From: a virus
Virus record (IMG/VR): IMGVR_UViG_3300040801_002079
Coordinates: 31,837 to 95,836 of that record
Strand: one strand, 5' to 3'
DNA length: 64,000 nt
Positions 49,224-56,430 of the stretch are shown here, in pieces; the stretch's first letter is position 1, and every line of letters starts with the position of its first letter. Made by a program: the position numbers and the translations under genes. The notes below the pieces were generated by a model. It was not told the DNA's origin. It did not search any database and saw nothing but the letters and a program-made list of their open reading frames with translations.

Positions 49224-49456
49224 TATTCCTCAAATTCCTCCCCAAAGAATCCCGGTTCTCCACCCATGTTGTAAGATTCTTCGATAAGTTCTTCTTTTGT
49301 AAGGGATTTGGTTGAATCAACTTTCCATCTTCCCATGAAATCCCCAAAGGTCATCTGATAGTTCAAATCCTCCAGTGAGGCATGATCCAGACTTTCAGTG
49401 TCGGCAAGCACTTCAATGGTGATGGTGTGCTTGTAGATTCCCGTGTTTTCAGACAT
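49223..49456 (-). CDS. hypothetical acidic protein, 77 aa
   Basis: Beta start, acidic helices. Co-transcribed with 48939. Confidence 0.65.
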   Translation of the reverse strand: MSENTGIYKHTITIEVLADTESLDHASLEDLNYQMTFGDFMGRWKVDSTKSLTKEELIEESYNMGGEPGFFGEEFEE

Positions 49457-49465
49457 GATTATTCC

Positions 49466-49942
49466 TTAGTTGCTCTGTGACTGGCTAAACCCAATGTTCC
49501 CCTGCACCTGTCCATTGTAGTAACCAATGTTACCATGGCGGTGCGTTGAGTTCAAGTTTCCATTACATCCACTCGTAGATGATCCACTACTGAACCCAAA
49601 GTTACCATAGATTTGTCCATTGTAGTAACCAATGTTACCATGACGGCTTGCATGATTACCGTTACAGGGATAACCACCATAACCATAACCGGGGTGAGGG
49701 TAATGTCCAATCGGAGGATACGGACGATAACCGGGGCGATAACCGTAATAGTTCGTGCTTCCACCAGCACCCGTGCATCCGTAAACAGAATACATGCAGT
49801 GAGCACCACCAACACCAACCGGGGGATTGTGACCACCGTAGGGCATACCGTTCTGATCGACATAGCGACCTCGTGACTGTGCTTCGGCTGAAACCGAGAA
49901 CAGGATCATAAGCGTGGCAAGTAGCGTGGCAAGAAATTTCAT
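49466..49942 (-). CDS. secreted Gly/Tyr/His/Asn-rich repeat protein, 158 aa
   Basis: Cleavable signal peptide (MKFLATLLATLMILFSVSAEA, cut after AEA) and a body of aromatic/Gly repeats; HRHGNIGYYNGQ recurs (last third). Exported periplasmic or surface protein with adhesive, unstructured composition. Unusual in a phage early block. Confidence 0.7.
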   Translation of the reverse strand: MKFLATLLATLMILFSVSAEAQSRGRYVDQNGMPYGGHNPPVGVGGAHCMYSVYGCTGAGGSTNYYGYRPGYRPYPPIGHYPHPGYGYGGYPCNGNHASRHGNIGYYNGQIYGNFGFSSGSSTSGCNGNLNSTHRHGNIGYYNGQVQGNIGFSQSQSN

Positions 49943-49999
49943 GACTTTCTCCTTAAGTATGGCGATAGTATAACACAAAACTACCGTCGATACAAGTAT

Positions 50000-50662
50000 T
50001 TAGAGATAGGTAAGACTTTTGATCCCATTGGAAACAGGGGCATGACGTAAATCCTGATAGAAGGAAAGCTGTTCAACCGTCTTGCGTCCATTCATGAAAG
50101 CAACCCACTCATCCCTCTTGATGAGGAACAACTTACCAAGGGTGTTCTTGCGTCCACGCATGTAGCGGGAAGAAAGGCGTTTCGGAAAACGATGGTAACC
50201 CGTTTCCAAATCCTCAACCTGACCATTGTTGACCAGCACCAGTCTCCACGGCTGGATTTCAACCTTACGGGCATTACCAGCAGAAGAGGCAGAGGGGGCT
50301 TTAACACCCACCTTACGGGCAACACGCTTCCATTCTGCACCATGCGGGGCAACCTTGCGAACCCACTTGCGACCCGTCCAACGACGAGCAAAGAAATCTT
50401 CACGCTTACCGGCATCCACATATTCTTCGTAATGCAGGGCATGGGCAATCTCGTGGCGAATGGTGTTGACCACATCTTCCTTCGAATCGTGATCCACACG
50501 CTGACGGGAAATGGACAGTCTTTTTGCATTGTAGTTGCACAGACCATGACGGGACTTGGCATTGTCAACCTTGAACGTCCATCCCTTTTGCACCAAACCC
50601 CATGCATTCATTTCAGCAATGGCAAGGGCAACGACATCTGAGTAAGTGGAAAACTGGGACAT
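50000..50662 (-). CDS. SprT-like zinc metalloprotease, 220 aa
   Basis: HExxH in NTIRHEIAHALHYE (about residues 87-98) with upstream start W.FKVDNAKSRHGLCNY typical of SprT-like domains. In cells such proteins cleave DNA-protein crosslinks. A phage-encoded role in DNA metabolism is inferred. CCACGGAG leader. Confidence 0.8.
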   Translation of the reverse strand: MSQFSTYSDVVALAIAEMNAWGLVQKGWTFKVDNAKSRHGLCNYNAKRLSISRQRVDHDSKEDVVNTIRHEIAHALHYEEYVDAGKREDFFARRWTGRKWVRKVAPHGAEWKRVARKVGVKAPSASSAGNARKVEIQPWRLVLVNNGQVEDLETGYHRFPKRLSSRYMRGRKNTLGKLFLIKRDEWVAFMNGRKTVEQLSFYQDLRHAPVSNGIKSLTYL

Positions 50663-50726
50663 TGATTCGCTCCGTGGTTAGCTATTCAATGTAGAACATT
50701 GTATCAAAAATCTTTGAGCATTGCAA

Positions 50727-51341
50727 CTACTTGGAGTAAATTTTATATCCCTCTGTGCTCTTGTCGATGTTATATCCCTTGTTCTCAAGCTTGGGAATGC
50801 GTTGAAATCCACGGGATGTCTTGGAACCGTGCATGGCAAAGTCCATAATGTTATCATCACTCAGGTCACCACCACCGAATTCCTTTTCAAAGAACTCAGT
50901 GACAGTAGGGTCTTTGCGTTCCAATGCCTTCTTGAATGATGTGAAGATGTCTTTGTTGCGAGTGACATGTATATTACGTTTTGCTAATCCATGCATGTTC
51001 TTAAGGATTTCATCTTCAACATTGTCCGGGACAACATTCAAAACAAAGCAGGAGAGTCCCACATCAAACGTGTCATCAGGGAGTTTATTGGATACGCCTT
51101 CCCATCCATCGCAGTCAGTTCCATGGTAGGGATCATAGGTGTATACCTTAACCCCTCTATCACGCAACCATTTAGCGTTACGCCCCGTTTTACCAGCACC
51201 ATAGTCCAACACCTTCATTCCATCCGTTATGTCGTTCTGGAGGAACAGGTGGCGTACAGCAGGGGCTACACCGGCTGAGATGGATGTACCACCCTCTTCA
51301 AGTGGTTCACCTTGGTATACTTTTAGGTCTTTGAGTTTCAT
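50727..51341 (-). CDS. class I SAM-dependent methyltransferase, 204 aa
   Basis: Motif I KVLDYGAGKTGRNAKWL with acidic loop YTYDPYHG (about residues 49-77), then FDVGLSCFVLNVVP for motif IV. Substrate unknown. It has both a late box at 51347 and an early promoter (TTGACA-16-TATACT, near 51372-51399). Confidence 0.8.
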   Translation of the reverse strand: MKLKDLKVYQGEPLEEGGTSISAGVAPAVRHLFLQNDITDGMKVLDYGAGKTGRNAKWLRDRGVKVYTYDPYHGTDCDGWEGVSNKLPDDTFDVGLSCFVLNVVPDNVEDEILKNMHGLAKRNIHVTRNKDIFTSFKKALERKDPTVTEFFEKEFGGGDLSDDNIMDFAMHGSKTSRGFQRIPKLENKGYNIDKSTEGYKIYSK

Positions 51342-51346
51342 GCATG

Positions 51347-51354
51347 TATTTATA
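51347..51354 (-). promoter_or_regulatory. late promoter TATAAATA
   Basis: Perfect box five bases before the methyltransferase start codon. Confidence 0.75.
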
Positions 51355-51403
51355 AATCCGTGATCGACACAGTATAGCACAAATTAACTTTGTGTCAAGC
51401 TTG

Positions 51404-51411
51404 ATAAATAA
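51404..51411 (+). promoter_or_regulatory. late promoter box (GATAAATA) before the tRNA cluster
   Basis: Plus-strand GATAAATA that could drive the 51436 frame and the tRNA-Cys/HNH/tRNA-Gly cluster. Confidence 0.5.
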
Positions 51412-51435
51412 AATTACATGTGATAGGATATCAGA

Positions 51436-51528
51436 ATGCGAAATCATAATTTATTACGAAAGGCTATAACATTGAGAAGTACAGAAACGATTATAAACAA
51501 AGAAGGCTTCATTGAGTATGAAGATTGA
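51436..51528 (+). CDS. possible small protein, 30 aa
   Basis: Basic start, acidic end; AGGAT upstream of the ATG. Twenty bases before tRNA-Cys. Weakly supported. Confidence 0.4.
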   Translation: MRNHNLLRKAITLRSTETIINKEGFIEYED

Positions 51529-51548
51529 TCCCATCAATCCTTAGTTAC

Positions 51549-51640
51549 GTTGCAGTGGCAGAGTCTGGTTATGCGCTGGATTGCAAATCCAGTTAGTGCT
51601 CGAAAGGGCCACGCGGGTTCAAATCCCGCCTGCAACTCCA
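51549..51640 (+). tRNA. tRNA-Cys (GCA) with a long variable arm
   Basis: Acceptor GTTGCAG/CTGCAAC, discriminator T, encoded CCA, anticodon arm CTGGA-TTGCAAA-TCCAG (GCA), T-arm GCGGG-TTCAAAT-CCCGC. Between anticodon and T-arms are 20 bases that fold as a long extra arm, GTG-CTC/GGG-C-CAC around a GAAA loop. Normal tRNA-Cys has a short variable loop. Confidence 0.9.
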
Positions 51641-51671
51641 ACCTTCCAAACATACATTATGTTTCAATTAC

Positions 51672-51679
51672 TATAAATA
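51672..51679 (+). promoter_or_regulatory. late promoter TATAAATA
   Basis: Perfect box five bases before the HNH start. Same arrangement as in the tRNA intron HNH gene. Confidence 0.7.
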
Positions 51680-51684
51680 GTAAT

Positions 51685-52101
51685 ATGAAATATTGTCCAG
51701 TTTGTGAAACAACCAAAGAATTATCTGAATTTAATAGAAATAAAGCAAAGAAGAACGGGGTTGCTTCTACGTGTCGTGAGTGTATGAAAATTTATAGGTC
51801 ACGATATTACAAGAAAAACAAAGAACTTGTAATGGAGAAGGCATCTAAGCGTCGAATTGAACTTAAAGAATGGCTTGAAGATTATAAATCTGATAAAAAA
51901 TGCATTAAATGTGGAATGGATCATCCAGCAACACTAGACTTCCATCATCGTGATGAATCAGAAAAAGAATTTAGTATTGCTACTGGCATTGGTCAATTGG
52001 GTAAAGGAAAACAATCGTTATTGGATGAAATAAATAAGTGTGATATACTATGTTCAAATTGCCATAGAATATTACATTACGAAGAACGTAAGCGGGAGTA
52101 G
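51685..52101 (+). CDS. freestanding HNH endonuclease between two tRNAs, 138 aa
   Basis: N-terminal zinc knuckles CPVCETTKEL and CRECMKIY, then CIKCG, HHRDE, and a C-terminal CSNCHRILHYEER, the common phage HNH architecture. The last ten bases lie inside tRNA-Gly, whose UAG supplies the stop. Likely a mobile insertion at the tRNA cluster. Confidence 0.85.
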   Translation: MKYCPVCETTKELSEFNRNKAKKNGVASTCRECMKIYRSRYYKKNKELVMEKASKRRIELKEWLEDYKSDKKCIKCGMDHPATLDFHHRDESEKEFSIATGIGQLGKGKQSLLDEINKCDILCSNCHRILHYEERKRE

Positions 52102-52167
52102 CTCAGTTGGTAGAGCATCGGCCTTCCAAGCCGATTGTCGCGGGTTCGATCCCCGTCTCCCGCTCCA
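52092..52167 (+). tRNA. tRNA-Gly (UCC)
   Basis: Acceptor GCGGGAG/CTCCCGC, anticodon arm TCGGC-CTTCCAA-GCCGA, T-arm GCGGG-TTCGATC-CCCGT, discriminator T and encoded CCA. Confidence 0.95.
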
Positions 52168-52172
52168 AACAA

Positions 52173-52204
52173 AAAGGGAACCATCAGGTTCCCTTTCTTT
52201 TTAC
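52173..52204. terminator. bidirectional terminator
   Basis: AAAGGGAACC/GGTTCCCTTT with a tetraloop and T-runs on both strands. Ends the tRNA cluster and the convergent 52205 gene. Confidence 0.85.
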
Positions 52205-52405
52205 TTAATCGTTCTTGACAGCAGTTCCGAACAAAAGCTGGGTAAGGATCATCAGACCCCACATATCAACCCAACCAATGCTATTAATCATGGGAAACAC
52301 ATCAATCAAGACATTATTCCACAACCACATAGCGGGCCATGCTAGAAGGAATGACACCACGACTGCAAAGGCAATCATTCCTAAAAACGCTACAGCAATT
52401 TTCAT
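52205..52405 (-). CDS. two-helix membrane protein, 66 aa
   Basis: Hydrophobic helices at about residues 4-23 and 27-60 with Trp. Start at MKIAV after AAGGAGAGG. ATGA overlap with the 52402 frame. Confidence 0.65.
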   Translation of the reverse strand: MKIAVAFLGMIAFAVVVSFLLAWPAMWLWNNVLIDVFPMINSIGWVDMWGLMILTQLLFGTAVKND

Positions 52406-52485
52406 AGACCTCTCCTTACTTGTTTTATTACCCCAATTATAGCAACAACTGCAACGAAAATGCAAATACCCTGTAAAATTTCCAT
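52402..52485 (-). CDS. small membrane protein, 27 aa
   Basis: One hydrophobic helix (ILQGICIFVAVVAIIGVI) and a basic end. Ribosome site GAGGTTGAG. Coupled to the following membrane gene. Confidence 0.55.
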   Translation of the reverse strand: MEILQGICIFVAVVAIIGVIKQVRRGL

Positions 52486-52784
52486 CTCAACCTCTGGTAG
52501 TAGGTTAAAAAGATGCCCACCTCCGTCTCTGGTCCCTGCATACTGGGTTATGGCGTAAACATCAGGTCAGGACTTTTAGTTTCGATGCAATACCAATTCG
52601 ATTCTAACGAGGTATGTATGCTTCCCGTTACGTGAAACCAATTTCTTTTCGCTTAAAACCTCCGTGGCTGATATAGGTGAAGAAAGGGGGTGCGGTTCGC
52701 TCCCAGAGGTGCAGTGCGCTCCTCTTCAATTCTCCGCCTAATCTTTAATGTGGTTGAGGTTGTTTCTTCAGTGTGTATATAGTA
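52486..52784 (-). ncRNA. structured leader or free RNA, about 290 nt
   Basis: Promoter TTGACA-17-TACTAT (52779-52807) overlaps the end of the upstream lipoprotein gene. The stretch contains a GAAGA/TCTTC-closed three-way structure with GGG-A-GCG/CGC-A-CCC, and ACCTCTGG/CCAGAGGT long-range pairing reaching nearly to the 52485 start. No coding frame. Could regulate the downstream membrane genes. Confidence 0.5.
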
Positions 52785-52970
52785 CTACAAGTCGGATTCC
52801 ATGTCAACCCTTCGAAGGGCGATTTCCATATCAATTTCCATTCCCTGAACCCACCATTCATCACCGTAAGTGCTGTTACCGTCAATGTCCCAGTGTGTCT
52901 TTTCATTATTAGGGACAATGGCAGAGCACCCAGAAAGGAATAGGATTGATATAATGATTAGTTTCTTCAT
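52785..52970 (-). CDS. small lipoprotein, 61 aa
   Basis: Signal peptide with lipobox LSGC (KKLIIISILFLSGCSA); the lipidated Cys is residue 15. Periplasmic acidic domain. Late box at 52976. Possibly a late spanin- or exclusion-type protein; not proven. Confidence 0.7.
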   Translation of the reverse strand: MKKLIIISILFLSGCSAIVPNNEKTHWDIDGNSTYGDEWWVQGMEIDMEIALRRVDMESDL

Positions 52971-52975
52971 GACAA

Positions 52976-52983
52976 TATTTATT
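52976..52983 (-). promoter_or_regulatory. late promoter box (AATAAATA)
   Basis: One mismatch; six bases before the lipoprotein start, overlapping the end of the upstream zinc gene. Confidence 0.55.
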
Positions 52984-53200
52984 CCACTACCGCAATGTCA
53001 CCAATGTCATCATCATAGACATTGGAGATACCAGTAAGGGTATATTCATCAACCCATGAGAGTCCACACTCGTTACACATAATGGACTGCCATGCAATGT
53101 TGTTATCAACTTGAATGGAATCACCTTCAAAGTCACATCCCCCACAACGGGGACAGACACTTGAATGTTCAAGGTACTTGGAATTTGAGATTGTTTGCAC
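52979..53200 (-). CDS. zinc-ribbon protein, 73 aa
   Basis: CPRCGGCDFEG and CNECGLSW form a zinc ribbon. Overlaps the upstream gene by 32 bases. Confidence 0.7.
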   Translation of the reverse strand: MQTISNSKYLEHSSVCPRCGGCDFEGDSIQVDNNIAWQSIMCNECGLSWVDEYTLTGISNVYDDDIGDIAVVE

Positions 53201-53471
53201 TGATAAAGACCTCTAGCGTATCAATTGCTTTTTGAGCAGAAGTACGATATTTTGAGTGATGGTAAAATGCACTACCACCTGACAATACATACCTCTCTCG
53301 GGTCAAAACATCCTTTGCATCAGAGAGCATAGCAAATATCTCTCGCTCAGTCAAAGACCATGTAACATAGTTGCGGGTTTCATCTTCAATAAACCCCAAC
53401 TCTGGAACACCATCATGAATCAGCAGACTGCTGAACAATGCTGGCAACTGTACTTCATAATATCTGTTCAT
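53169..53471 (-). CDS. hypothetical protein, 100 aa
   Basis: Helical, neutral protein of unknown function. Confidence 0.65.
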   Translation of the reverse strand: MNRYYEVQLPALFSSLLIHDGVPELGFIEDETRNYVTWSLTEREIFAMLSDAKDVLTRERYVLSGGSAFYHHSKYRTSAQKAIDTLEVFISANNLKFQVP

Positions 53472-53531
53472 ACCACTCCCCTTGTGAAAGGATCAGGGGG
53501 AGTTTCCTCCCCCGTACCTTACAGGTGGCGA

Positions 53532-53852
53532 CTAATTCTCAATTCTATCGTGTACTGGAACTGCACCGTAGAAACGATGACCCAGCATCTTCTCAATTGC
53601 GTTACTGAAACGCGAGTCGGAAGTTGCGGCATAGTTTCCACCGAACATCGTCCACTGTCCCTCCCCCTCAAGAGGAACTAAACGTACACTGTTCAACGGA
53701 CCCTTTTCCAGTTTGACCGCAGGACAATCATCCTTCGGCTCAAAGGGACCATCGACGTTCACAACACAAAGTTCATTGTAGCGATTGGTGACACCGTTGC
53801 GGGTGCAATCGTAGGAATCTCGGGTGGTGTAAACGCTAACGATCATTCCCAT
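53532..53852 (-). CDS. hypothetical protein, 106 aa
   Basis: Beta-rich; opens with MIVSVYTTRDSYDCTRNGVT, a pattern seen in phage proteins of unknown role. CCACGGAG leader. Confidence 0.65.
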   Translation of the reverse strand: MGMIVSVYTTRDSYDCTRNGVTNRYNELCVVNVDGPFEPKDDCPAVKLEKGPLNSVRLVPLEGEGQWTMFGGNYAATSDSRFSNAIEKMLGHRFYGAVPVHDRIEN

Positions 53853-53909
53853 GTCTCTTCTCCGTGGTGTGTTTCAGTAGGTATATAGTACCAAAACACA
53901 CCCTCGAAG

Positions 53910-54161
53910 TCAAGTCATTGGAGTGAGTTTATAAAACTCCAGTATGGTATCATTGATAATGAACCCAGACCCGAACGGTTTGGCTTTTTCAAAATCGTCA
54001 CGGTCAAAGTAATATTCGTAATACTGTCCATCAAGATCATTACCGTAGATGGAGCAACACCACTCATCATCAGGATCATCGGGGTTCCATCCATAGTTCT
54101 GAGTAGCACATCCGTTTACGTACAGGATATGAGACTGTTCAAGCTGTTCAAAGATATCCAT
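53910..54161 (-). CDS. hypothetical acidic protein, 83 aa
   Basis: Last gene of the five-gene 55197-53910 operon, one-base overlap with 54161. Confidence 0.65.
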   Translation of the reverse strand: MDIFEQLEQSHILYVNGCATQNYGWNPDDPDDEWCCSIYGNDLDGQYYEYYFDRDDFEKAKPFGSGFIINDTILEFYKLTPMT

Positions 54162-54361
54162 TACTGTAATCCCCGTGAACCCATAGGAGCAATCTCCATG
54201 ACTTCAACATAGTCCTCATTCGGATCATACTGTGACGTACCAGTTTGATCCCCGATTGTGTCCAGTGCAATACGATCTGCTTCTTCTTCATTAGCAGCAT
54301 CAATCTCGTATTCACCAGAGACGTAGTAGGTCTTTGACCAATGTACAAGGTAACGTGGCAT
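54161..54361 (-). CDS. hypothetical protein, 66 aa
   Basis: Beta start with YEIDAANEEEADRIALDTIG helix, the recurring small fold. Overlaps both neighbours by one base. Confidence 0.65.
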   Translation of the reverse strand: MPRYLVHWSKTYYVSGEYEIDAANEEEADRIALDTIGDQTGTSQYDPNEDYVEVMEIAPMGSRGLQ

Positions 54362-54621
54362 CAGTAAAATTTCCTCATGTTACGATGTGATGGGTCCACC
54401 GGATTCTTTGGTGGAGGATCAATCCCCAAATCGCAAATTTCACTGCAACCGGGATTACTGAAATTGGCATGAATAAAGGGATCAATCTGTGATTCCCTTT
54501 CAAACGGACCATACATGGTACAGTCATTTTCTGAGTAAGCGTGTTCGAAGTTACCCAACTGAAGATACCATTTACCGTCAGTGGCTTTGAACTTGATACA
54601 GGCACGAAGCTGAGACATCAC
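54361..54621 (-). CDS. hypothetical protein, 86 aa
   Basis: Beta N-terminal part, Pro-rich acidic end with two Cys. ATGA overlap. Confidence 0.65.
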   Translation of the reverse strand: MMSQLRACIKFKATDGKWYLQLGNFEHAYSENDCTMYGPFERESQIDPFIHANFSNPGCSEICDLGIDPPPKNPVDPSHRNMRKFY

Positions 54622-54806
54622 TCTTCCTTCTGAATCTCGTCACAAGCGATTTCAAAATCTTCCAGTACACTCATACGGGAACGGTTGTACTCTTCCCCGA
54701 TTCGTCCACAGGCACTTTCAACATCGTTGTAGGTGAAACTGCTGTTCATATAGGCATCCGCAACTTCGAATACCTTTTCCATGTAAGTGTGATACGGTGT
54801 TCTCAT
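54618..54806 (-). CDS. hypothetical protein, 62 aa
   Basis: Acidic helical protein coupled to its neighbours at both ends. Confidence 0.65.
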   Translation of the reverse strand: MRTPYHTYMEKVFEVADAYMNSSFTYNDVESACGRIGEEYNRSRMSVLEDFEIACDEIQKEE

Positions 54807-55021
54807 TGTTGCTCCATTATAACATCACGAAACTTGGATTTCCACTCTGTAGAACCAAGGCAGGCGTGTTGTGCCCACGCATAGACCGGAACTTCTTCTG
54901 TATCCAGAGTTCGTCTCCAGATAACTTTCCCGAAGAGCAGGGTTTCTTCAACAAGGTACTGCATCTTGTACGGTTCCTCATTAAAAGAACGGGCTAGCAC
55001 TCGTTTACGAGTCGTGAACAT
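54803..55021 (-). CDS. hypothetical protein, 72 aa
   Basis: Basic N-terminus (TTRKRVLARS), Trp-rich. Start 55021 overlaps the upstream stop. Confidence 0.6.
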   Translation of the reverse strand: MFTTRKRVLARSFNEEPYKMQYLVEETLLFGKVIWRRTLDTEEVPVYAWAQHACLGSTEWKSKFRDVIMEQQ

Positions 55022-55197
55022 TATTCGTTCTCCCACTTCTCGTAAAGGCGATCACTCATTTCCTGTACGTCACGATGGTTCACATTCATAATGGCGGCAA
55101 TGTCACCAGTGGCGTGTGTCAGTGTAACGTAAGAGATGAGTCCATCGAAGTACAGAGAAGTGACTTTCTCAATTGCTTCTTCAAGAACGTGATCCAT
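55021..55197 (-). CDS. hypothetical protein, 58 aa
   Basis: Helical; first gene of the operon. Start 55197 follows a CACGGAGAAC leader. Confidence 0.65.
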   Translation of the reverse strand: MDHVLEEAIEKVTSLYFDGLISYVTLTHATGDIAAIMNVNHRDVQEMSDRLYEKWENE

Positions 55198-55248
55198 GAT
55201 GTTCTCCGTGATTTGATGGACACATAATACCAAAAGAGGGAATGCTTG

Positions 55249-55581
55249 TCAAGCGACAAGCATCCCGGTCATCGGATTGAAGGTGTAGCGAACACCCTTC
55301 AGGGAGCAGGACTTGACCTGTTCCAGATTGATCCGGCGAAATGCACCCTTGGTATCACCCGTGCGCTCCACCACGTTCATGTCGTACACGGTGAGGACGT
55401 TATTGCGCTTGTCCTCTGCTTCCCGGTGACCCTTGGGCAGAACACCCTTGACACCCTTCTTAACGTGCATCCGGGCATTCATGGTGCGCAGGGAACCGTC
55501 AGTCTTCTTGACGAAGGTGACACCAAAGACCTGATCGGAGTTCCGAACCCGCTCGACAAATTCCTGAATCGTCATTTCCAT
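55249..55581 (-). CDS. hypothetical protein, 110 aa
   Basis: Basic, with pattern VTFVKKTDGSLRTMNARM and a beta-rich end; resembles small phage DNA-associated proteins. Behind operator copy 4 and a CCACGGGAG leader, the only gene combining both elements. Confidence 0.65.
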   Translation of the reverse strand: MEMTIQEFVERVRNSDQVFGVTFVKKTDGSLRTMNARMHVKKGVKGVLPKGHREAEDKRNNVLTVYDMNVVERTGDTKGAFRRINLEQVKSCSLKGVRYTFNPMTGMLVA

Positions 55582-55608
55582 TGTAGTGCTCCCGTGGTTG
55601 ATTTCCTT

Positions 55609-55651
55609 AATGTCTGGTAGACATTGTACACGAATATGGGATAGGTGTCAA
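55609..55651 (-). promoter_or_regulatory. promoter with operator palindrome, copy 4
   Basis: TTGACA (55646-55651), 17 bases, TACAAT (55623-55628); palindrome AATGTCT-N3-AGACATT at 55609-55625. Same geometry as copies 2 and 3. Confidence 0.75.
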
Positions 55652-55663
55652 CCCCTTTGAAAA

Positions 55664-55690
55664 AGAAAAAGCCCCCGAGTTACTGGGGGC
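55664..55690 (-). terminator. intrinsic terminator
   Basis: GCCCCC/GGGGGC with an eight-base loop then TTTTTCTTTTTC on the minus strand. The stop codon of the 55680 gene lies in its loop. Confidence 0.85.
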
Positions 55691-55769
55691 TTCTCTTGGT
55701 GCATTGGACATGTACACCACATATATAAGTTTCATCCCACATGCCTGAGACTACATCCATTATTCGCAT
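55680..55769 (-). CDS. small protein, 29 aa
   Basis: Ends YICGVHVQCTKRSPQ; frame closes inside the terminator loop. Four bases after the 55773 stop. Confidence 0.55.
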   Translation of the reverse strand: MRIMDVVSGMWDETYICGVHVQCTKRSPQ

Positions 55770-55772
55770 GGA

Positions 55773-55874
55773 TTACGCCCACTCCGTGACAATAATAGGA
55801 GCAACATCCGGGTATATTACGTCAGGAGAGTTATGGATGCCTATAACTTCCTCAGATTCCTGAAAGATTGTCAT
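55773..55874 (-). CDS. small acidic protein, 33 aa
   Basis: GGGG ribosome site. First gene behind TTGACA-17-TACTAT; a 90-base leader with weak hairpins precedes it. Confidence 0.55.
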   Translation of the reverse strand: MTIFQESEEVIGIHNSPDVIYPDVAPIIVTEWA

Positions 55875-55966
55875 GTCCCCATCATATATGGGGTATAGGG
55901 CTTTCAGTCGCATTCTCGCTGACCCTACTCAGCAAAGTGGGTGATCAGTCCACGATTCATATAGTA

Positions 55967-56194
55967 TCAAATCCCTGTGTCCGTGTCAACCCATGGGGAA
56001 TCAGAAAAGTGAATTGCGAAATCTTCAGACAGTATATGGTTACCGTCTCTGTCCCAATACACACGGTATATAACATGGAAGAGACCGCAACGGCGCAACT
56101 CACGTACTCGGAATATATGATAGTGCTCACCCTCTTCAGGAACGTAGGAAGCGGCATATTCCTCAACGGTTTGATTTCCCAGATCAATAAACAT
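55967..56194 (-). CDS. hypothetical protein, 75 aa, apparently leaderless
   Basis: Acidic alpha/beta protein. The extended -10 TGATATAAT (TATAAT at 56201-56206) puts the transcript start at about the A of the ATG. Confidence 0.65.
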   Translation of the reverse strand: MFIDLGNQTVEEYAASYVPEEGEHYHIFRVRELRRCGLFHVIYRVYWDRDGNHILSEDFAIHFSDSPWVDTDTGI

Positions 56195-56231
56195 GATGAC
56201 ATTATATCATGAAAAAAGTACTACCGAAAGC

Positions 56232-56260
56232 TTGACAGGCACCCTTGTTTTTAGTATAAT
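56232..56260 (+). promoter_or_regulatory. consensus sigma70 promoter, plus strand
   Basis: TTGACA, 17 bases, TATAAT. Divergent from the 56194 gene; followed by a CTAACCC/GGGTTAG hairpin (56282-56315) and the 56336 frame. Confidence 0.85.
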
Positions 56261-56335
56261 GTACCTACAGTCAAAGGAGAACTAACCCACTCCCAACAGC
56301 AAACAATAGGGTTAGGAAGTACCGGAGAGAGGGCC

Positions 56336-56395
56336 ATGAGCAGGGGGAAATCTGTCTTTTTTATTTTTTGCGCGAACCTGCTACTACCAGTATAA
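56336..56395 (+). CDS. micro-protein, 19 aa, hydrophobic
   Basis: MSRGKSVFFIFCANLLLPV after GGAGAGAGG. Basic start and hydrophobic body, like leader peptides or small toxins. Only supported by the promoter and ribosome site. Confidence 0.4.
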   Translation: MSRGKSVFFIFCANLLLPV

Positions 56396-56430
56396 CATAT
56401 TTTCCAAGAGAATACAAGCTTGTTTCGAAG

